Positions 1-6,300 of a DNA stretch of 7,464 nucleotides are shown here, one piece after another (the stretch's first letter is position 1; each line of letters opens with the position of its first letter). Source of the stretch: Anaerolineae bacterium (GTDB lineage Bacteria; Chloroflexota; Anaerolineae; 4572-78; J111). The notes under the pieces were generated by a model that was not told the origin of the DNA, did no database searches, and was given only the letters and a program-made list of their open reading frames with translations. The translations under genes and the position numbers were made by a program. Where the stretch lies: the NCBI GenBank assembly GCA_020433785.1, contig JAGRCC010000490.1, positions 1 through 7,464 of the forward strand, given 5' to 3'.

Positions 1-300
1 TTCCGCATTGAGCTGGGTGAAATCGAGACGCACTTGAACCAACACCCGCTGGTCGAAAGCTGTGTTGTTGTGGCCCGTGAAGATACCCCAGGCGATAAAC
101 GGCTGGTGGCTTATCTTTTGGCCGAGGCCATCGCTGCTGATAACCAACCCCTAGCAACGGAGTTACGCCAGCATCTTAAACAGCAGTTACCTGACTACAT
201 GGTGCCGTCAGCCTTTGTACGGTTAGACAGCTTCCCCTTAACCCCCAACGGCAAGATCGACCGCAAGGCTCTCCCTGCGCCGGAATGGCGGACCGGCCCG
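1..300 (+). other. Adenylation domain, C-terminal subdomain only (module n)
   Basis: This is the tail of an amino-acid-activating A domain. The window opens inside motif A8 (RIELGEIE, residues 2-9). A9 (LPDYMVP, 63-69) and A10 (NGKIDRK, 83-89) follow. Lys85 is the A10 lysine that in this family contacts the substrate carboxylate and the acyl-adenylate. The specificity-determining part lies upstream of base 1, so the substrate cannot be read. Spacing from A8 to A9 is normal, with no insertion, unlike the next A domain. The stretch around residues 26-38 closely matches the same part of the last A domain in this window. Confidence 0.93.
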
Positions 301-3300
301 GCCTATGAGCCACCCCAGACCCCCACCCAAACAAGCCTGGCACCCATCTGGGCTGAGGTGTTGGGGCTTGAGCGGGTGGGCATTCACGACAATTTCTTTG
401 AATTGGGCGGTCATTCGCTGCTGGCGACCCAACTGATCAGCCAAATGCGCTATCGCTTTCAAGTCGACTTGCCCTTGCGTGACCTGTTCGAGTGGCCCAC
501 GGTGGCCACTTTGGCCGACAGGATTGACACCCTGAGGGCTGACGCGCCTACCCTGCCGGCAGCCTTACCCCCCCTTGTCCCGGCTCCGGCGGAACGCTTC
601 GAACCGTTCCCGCTAACTGAGGTGCAGCGGGCCTACTGGCTAGGCCGCAGCGACGCCTTTGTGTTGGGACAGGTGGCCACCCACGTCTATGTCGAAATCG
701 AGGGGGCCGGTCTTGATCTGGCGCGGCTGGAACGGACTTGGCAGCGGTTGATTGAACGACACGCCATGCTGCGAGCCGTAATCTTGCCCGACGGCCAACA
801 GCAGATTCTGGCCGACGTGCCCGCCTATCCCCTCAAAACCTATAATCTGATTGAGCAGGACGAGCCGGCTCGCCAGGTCCAGCTTGAGGCTATCCGGGCC
901 GAGATGGCCCATCAGGTGCTGCCGGCCGAGCAATGGCCGCTCTTTGATCTGCGGGCCAGTCGGCTGTCGCATGAGCGGACTCGCCTCCATTTCAGCTTTG
1001 ACATGCTCATTGGCGATGCCTGGAGTCTGGCCGTTCTCCTGCGCGAGTGGCAAGAACTGTACCGGCAGCCGGACCTGGTGCTGCCCGAACTAACAGTGAC
1101 TTTTCGGGATTATGTCCTCACCGAGCAGGCTTTGACCGAAACCGACCTGTATGACCAGGCCCAGAGCTACTGGTTCAACCGGCTGGATACGCTGCCCCCG
1201 GCTCCGGAACTGCCCCTGGCTCGAGACCCGGCCACCATCGACCAACCCCACTTCAAACGCTATCATGGCCGGCTGGTGGTCGAGATGTGGCAGCCATTGA
1301 AAGCGCGGGCCAAACAGGCCGGATTGTCACCTTCGGCGGTGCTGCTGACCGCTTTTAGTGAGGTGCTGGCTACCTGGAGCAAATCTGCGCACTTCACCCT
1401 CAACCTGACCCTGTTCAACCGGCTGCCGCTCCATCCCCAGGTTAATGACCTGGTTGGTGATTTCACGTCGCTGACGTTGCTGGAAGTCGACAACCGAAAA
1501 GCCGAGTCCTTTGAGCAGCGGGCTCGGCGCTTGCAGCAGCAGTTGTGGCAGGATTTGGACCATCGCTACGTGGGCGGGGTCCGGGTTTTACGGGAACTCA
1601 GCCGCCGCTCCGGGCAGGGCGAACAAATACTCAGCCCGGTCGTCTTCACCAGCGTCCTGGGTCTGGAGAATTTAGATAAGACAGCCTCTGATCTAAGTGA
1701 TTGGGCCGAGCTTGAACTGGTCTACGGCCTCAGTCAGACCCCCCAGGTCTGGCTGGACCATGGGGTCAGCGAGGAACAGGGGAGCCTCGTCTACAACTGG
1801 GATGTAGTCGATGAGCTATTTCCGCCCGGCCTGGTCGAAGCAATGTTCGAGGCTTATGAAACGCTCCTGGCTCGCCTGGCCAGTGATGAGGCGGCCTGGC
1901 AGAGAGCATACCCCGGCCTGACCCCGGCAACCCAACTTGCCCAACGCGCTGCCCTCAACGACACGACCGCTCCGGTCTCCGAGCAGTTGCTGCATACTTT
2001 GTTTGCCGAGCGAGCAGCCCGGCAGCCGGAGGCCGTGGCCGTCATCACCCCAAATCGTCAATTGACTTACCGGGAGTTGTTCGAACTTTCCAACCGAATT
2101 GGCCATCGCGTGCGACAGGTTGAGAGCCAAAGCCAACTGGTGGCAGTGGTCATGGACAAAGGCTGGGAACAGGTGGCTGCTGTCCTGGGTATTCTGGCCG
2201 GTGGGGCCGCCTATTTGCCCATCGACCCCAACCTGCCGGACGAACGGCGGCACTACTTGCTGCTGGAAGGGCAGGTCTCGCTCGCACTGACCCAACAGCA
2301 TTGGGCCGAGACCCTATCCTGGCCGGAGGAACTGCGCACGCTGGCTGTCGATGGCGATGACCTGACCGGGATGGAGAGCAGTCCCCTGCCGTCGATCCAG
2401 CAGCCGACCGACCTGGCTTACGTCATCTACACCTCCGGCTCGACCGGGCTGCCCAAAGGCGTTATGATCGACCATCGTGGTGCGGTCAACACCATTCTGG
2501 ACCTAAACGACCGCTTTGCCGTCGGCCCCCAAGATCGGGTTCTGGCGCTGTCCAACCTGAACTTTGACCTGTCGGTCTACGACATCTTTGGCACTTTGGC
2601 CGCCGGGGGGGCCATCGTGATGCCCGCCGCCGAAGGGCGCATCGATCCGGCCCATTGGCTGGAACTCATGCGGGCGCATCAGGTCACTCTCTGGAATTCG
2701 GTGCCGGCCTTGATGCAGATGCTGGTTGACTATTTAGGCGGTCGGGCAGACCGCTCAGGCCTTGAGGCCCTGCGGTTGGTCTGGCTCAGCGGTGATTGGA
2801 TTCCGGTCACCTTGCCGGAGCAGATCCAAGCGGTCTGGCCCACAACCCAGCGCATCAGTATGGGCGGCGCGACCGAAGCCTCGATTTGGTCGATCCTGTA
2901 TCCGATTGAAACGGTCGACCCCACCTGGAGCAGCATCCCCTACGGCCGGCCGATGCGCAACCAATCCTGGCAGGTCTTGAACGAGCGGCTGGAACCGTGT
3001 CCCATCTGGGTGCCGGGCGAGCTGTATATCGGCGGCATCGGCCTGGCCCACGGCTACTGGCGCGATGAAGCCAAGACCAAGGCTCGCTTCATCACCCATC
3101 CCACTACCGGCGAACGGCTGTACAAAACCGGCGACCTGGGTCGCTGGCTTCCGGACGGCAACATCGAGTTTCTGGGGCGAGAGGATTTTCAAGTCAAGAT
3201 CAGAGGCCACCGCATCGAACTGGGTGAGATTGAGGCGGCGCTGCTTCAGCACCCGCTCATCAAGGAGGCCGTGGCCACGGCCGTCGGCCAGGCTCGCCGG

Positions 3301-6300
3301 GCCAGACAGTTGGTGGCTTACCTCGTGCCGGCCGGCCAAGCCGAAAGCGGACACATGCCTGATGGAGACCCGGAGAGAATCCTGCTGGACCCCGTCGCTC
3401 GCTTAGACTTTAAACTCAAACAGCCGGGGCTTCGTCACCTCAATGGCGAGCAGCATATTGACTTGCCCCGCCCCCATGAGGAGCCTTGGCGTCAGGCCTT
3501 TCTGCGCCGCCAAAGCTATCGCCACTTTCGGGCTGACCCGATTTCGCTGGACCAACTGAGCCCGTGGTTGAGATGCCTGGGGCAGGTAACCTTCGCGGAA
3601 AGCCCGCTACCCAAATACGGCTATCCTTCGGCCGGCAACCTGTATCCGGTCCAAACCTATCTCTATCTTAAGCCCGACCGCATCACCGGTCTGGCCGCCG
3701 GCTTTTACTACTATCATCCGGCCCAGCATCAGCTGATTCAATTAGCGCCAACGGATGGGGCTGTCGGCCGGCTGTTCCCGGATTTCAATCAGGCCATCTA
3801 TGACCAGGCCGCCTTTGCTCTCTTCCTCGTGGCGCAACTGGAGGCCATGACCCCTATGTATGGTCCCCTGTCGCGAGATTTCTGCTTGTTGGAAGCTGGC
3901 TACATGAGCCAGTCTCTGATGTTGGAAGCCCCGCGCTATCAGTTGGGGTTGTGCCCCATTGGCGTACTGGCCGACCATGCCCTGTTGCAAGACCGCTTAC
4001 AACTTAACGCCACCCATCTCGTGCTGCACACCTTGGTGGGTGGTCAAATCGAACCGAGCCAAAGCCAACAATTGCCCACCGCTCCGGTTAAACCCAAGAC
4101 CATCGACTGGCAAGCGCAACTGCGCGACTATCTGGCTGAAAAGCTGCCCGACTACATGATCCCGACCCACTTTATCATCCTGCCCGAAATGCCGTTGACC
4201 GCCAACGGCAAAATCGACCGGCAAGCGCTGCCGACATCGAGCGTTCAGGATAGCAGCCCTACCGCAGCGTTTGTCGCTCCCCGCACGTCGCTTGAAACAG
4301 CTTTAGCCGCTCTCTGGGCTGAACTCTTGGCCCTGGAGTCGGTGAGCATTCACGACGATTTCTTTGAACTGGGCGGCGACTCGCTGGTGGCCACCCGCTT
4401 GGTGACCCGCATACGCGACGAATTTCAAGTAGAGTTACCGCTGCGCAGTCTGTTTGAGCAGCCAACCGTGGCCGAACTGGCGGAACACATTGACAAGTCT
4501 CAGCCTAACCGACCAGGTCTCCAAACGCCGTCGGACCCTAAGACAGCCCCCATGAAGCTGCCACCTCAATCTCAGACGGCAACCCCGCCGCCCGTCATTC
4601 AACCGCTGCCCCGCACCGGCCCGCTGCCGCTATCCTTTGCCCAACAACGCTTGTGGTTTCTCGATCAGCTTGAAGATGACTTTGCCCCCTACAACGAGGT
4701 TGGCGCGGTGACGCTGCACGGCACCCTCGATATCGAAATATTCAGGCGGGCCATGCTCGAACTGCTGCGCCGTCACGAGATTTTGCGCACAACTTTTATC
4801 ACCTGGGAGGGGCAACCTGTTCAGGTTATCGGCGAGCCAAACTTGAGCCTGACCGTGGTCGATTTGCAGTCGCTGCCCCCCGAGGCTCAAGAAATTCGCC
4901 TTCAGGAATTGGCCCAGCAGGCGGCACAGCAACCCTTCGATCTCAGCCAGGGGCCGTTGCTCCGGCTGACCCTGTTCCGGCGCACCGCCGACCGGCACGT
5001 CTTACTCTCGGTTATGCACCACATTTGCGGTGACTTGTGGTCGTCCCGGCTGTTGGTTCAGGAATTTGCCGCCGTGTACAGCGCGTTTCTCAACCACCAG
5101 CCCTCCCCGCTGCCGGAACTGCCCATCCAATATGCCGACTTTGCCTGGTGGCAGCGGCAGTGGCTGCAAGGCGACGCTCTGGACAGGCAGCTCGATTACT
5201 GGCGGCAGCAGTTAGCCGGTGCTCCGGCCGTGCTCGCCTTACCCACCGACCGGCCCCGACCCGCACTCCAGACATTTGAAGGCCGGCGTCTCACCTTTGA
5301 CATCGACGCAGATGTGACCCGCCAACTACGAGCCTTAAGTGCACAGTCTCAAGCCACGTTGTTTATGACCTGTCTGGCCGCCTTCAATATCTTGTTGGCC
5401 CGCTACAGCCACCAGGAAGACATCGTGGTCGGCACGCCAATTGCTAATCGCCGCTATCGGGAACTTGAGTCGCTGATTGGTTTTTTGGCCAATACGCTTG
5501 TGTTGCGAACGGATCTAACGGGCAATCCCACCTTTAGCGCGTTGTTGGAGCGGGTTCGCCGGATGACCCAGGCCGCGTATGAGCATCAAGATCTCCCCTT
5601 TGAGAAGCTCATCGAGGCGCTCAATCCGGACCGCAACTTGAGCCACCCGCCCCTGTTTCAGGTAATATTTGCCTTGCAAAATATCCCGGCTCAAGCCATC
5701 GACCTGCCCCGGCTCACCCTAACCGACTATGTCATTGAGACCAACGCCGTGAAGTTTGAACTGAGTGTAGAGCTTCATGAAACTTCCTCAGGTTTGCGGG
5801 GGGTTATTGAATACAGCACCGATTTGTTTGACGACCCCACCATTCACCGCATGATCGGTCACTATCAAACCTTGCTCAAGAGCATCGTGGCCAATCCCCA
5901 CCAACCGATTACCCACCTCCCCCTGCTGACCGAAACCGAACAGCAGCAGCTTTTGGTTGAATGGAACGATACGCACACCGATTTCCCGTTAGACCGCTGC
6001 TTTCCCCAGCTATTCGAAGCCCAGGTCGAGCGGACACCGGAGGCCGTGGCGGCCAGCTTCGGCGAGCAGCATCTCACCTATCGCCAACTCAACCGGCAAG
6101 CCAATGCCCTGGCCCGGGTTTTAATCGAGCACGGGCTTCAGCCTGAGGGTCTGGTCGGTCTGCTGGCCGAACGGAACCTCGACTTTCTCATTGCCATCCT
6201 GGCTATCTTCAAAGCCGGCGGCGTCTACCTACCCCTTAATCCGCGCTATCCACCCCAGCGGCTGGGGACCGTCATCCAGCAAAGCCACCTGGCGCTCATC

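Noticed and set aside
640..1053. Minus-strand open frame of 137 codons opposite the Cy domain
   Set aside because: It is antisense to the Cy1-Cy3 motifs and has no recognisable motif of its own.
1816..2301. Minus-strand open frame of 161 codons opposite the Cy-A junction
   Set aside because: It is antisense to intact Cy7 to A2 coding sequence and has no family resemblance; treated as a shadow.
2755..3354. Minus-strand open frame of 199 codons opposite the Cys A domain
   Set aside because: It lies wholly antisense to conserved A6-A8 motifs, shows no recognisable domain, and is the sort of open frame expected opposite a GC-rich coding strand.
3355..4050. A separate oxidoreductase gene between two NRPS genes
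   Set aside because: The frame runs through without a stop, and A9-A10 motifs follow the oxidase, so it is an inserted domain and not a free-standing gene.
4630..4998. Minus-strand open frame of 122 codons opposite the C domain
   Set aside because: It covers C1-C2 in antisense and looks like a codon-bias artefact.
4495..5050. Epimerization or dual epimerization/condensation domain after the thiazole carrier
   Set aside because: C1 is SFAQQRLWFL and only one HHxxxD motif is present, as in an LCL domain; there are no epimerization signatures.
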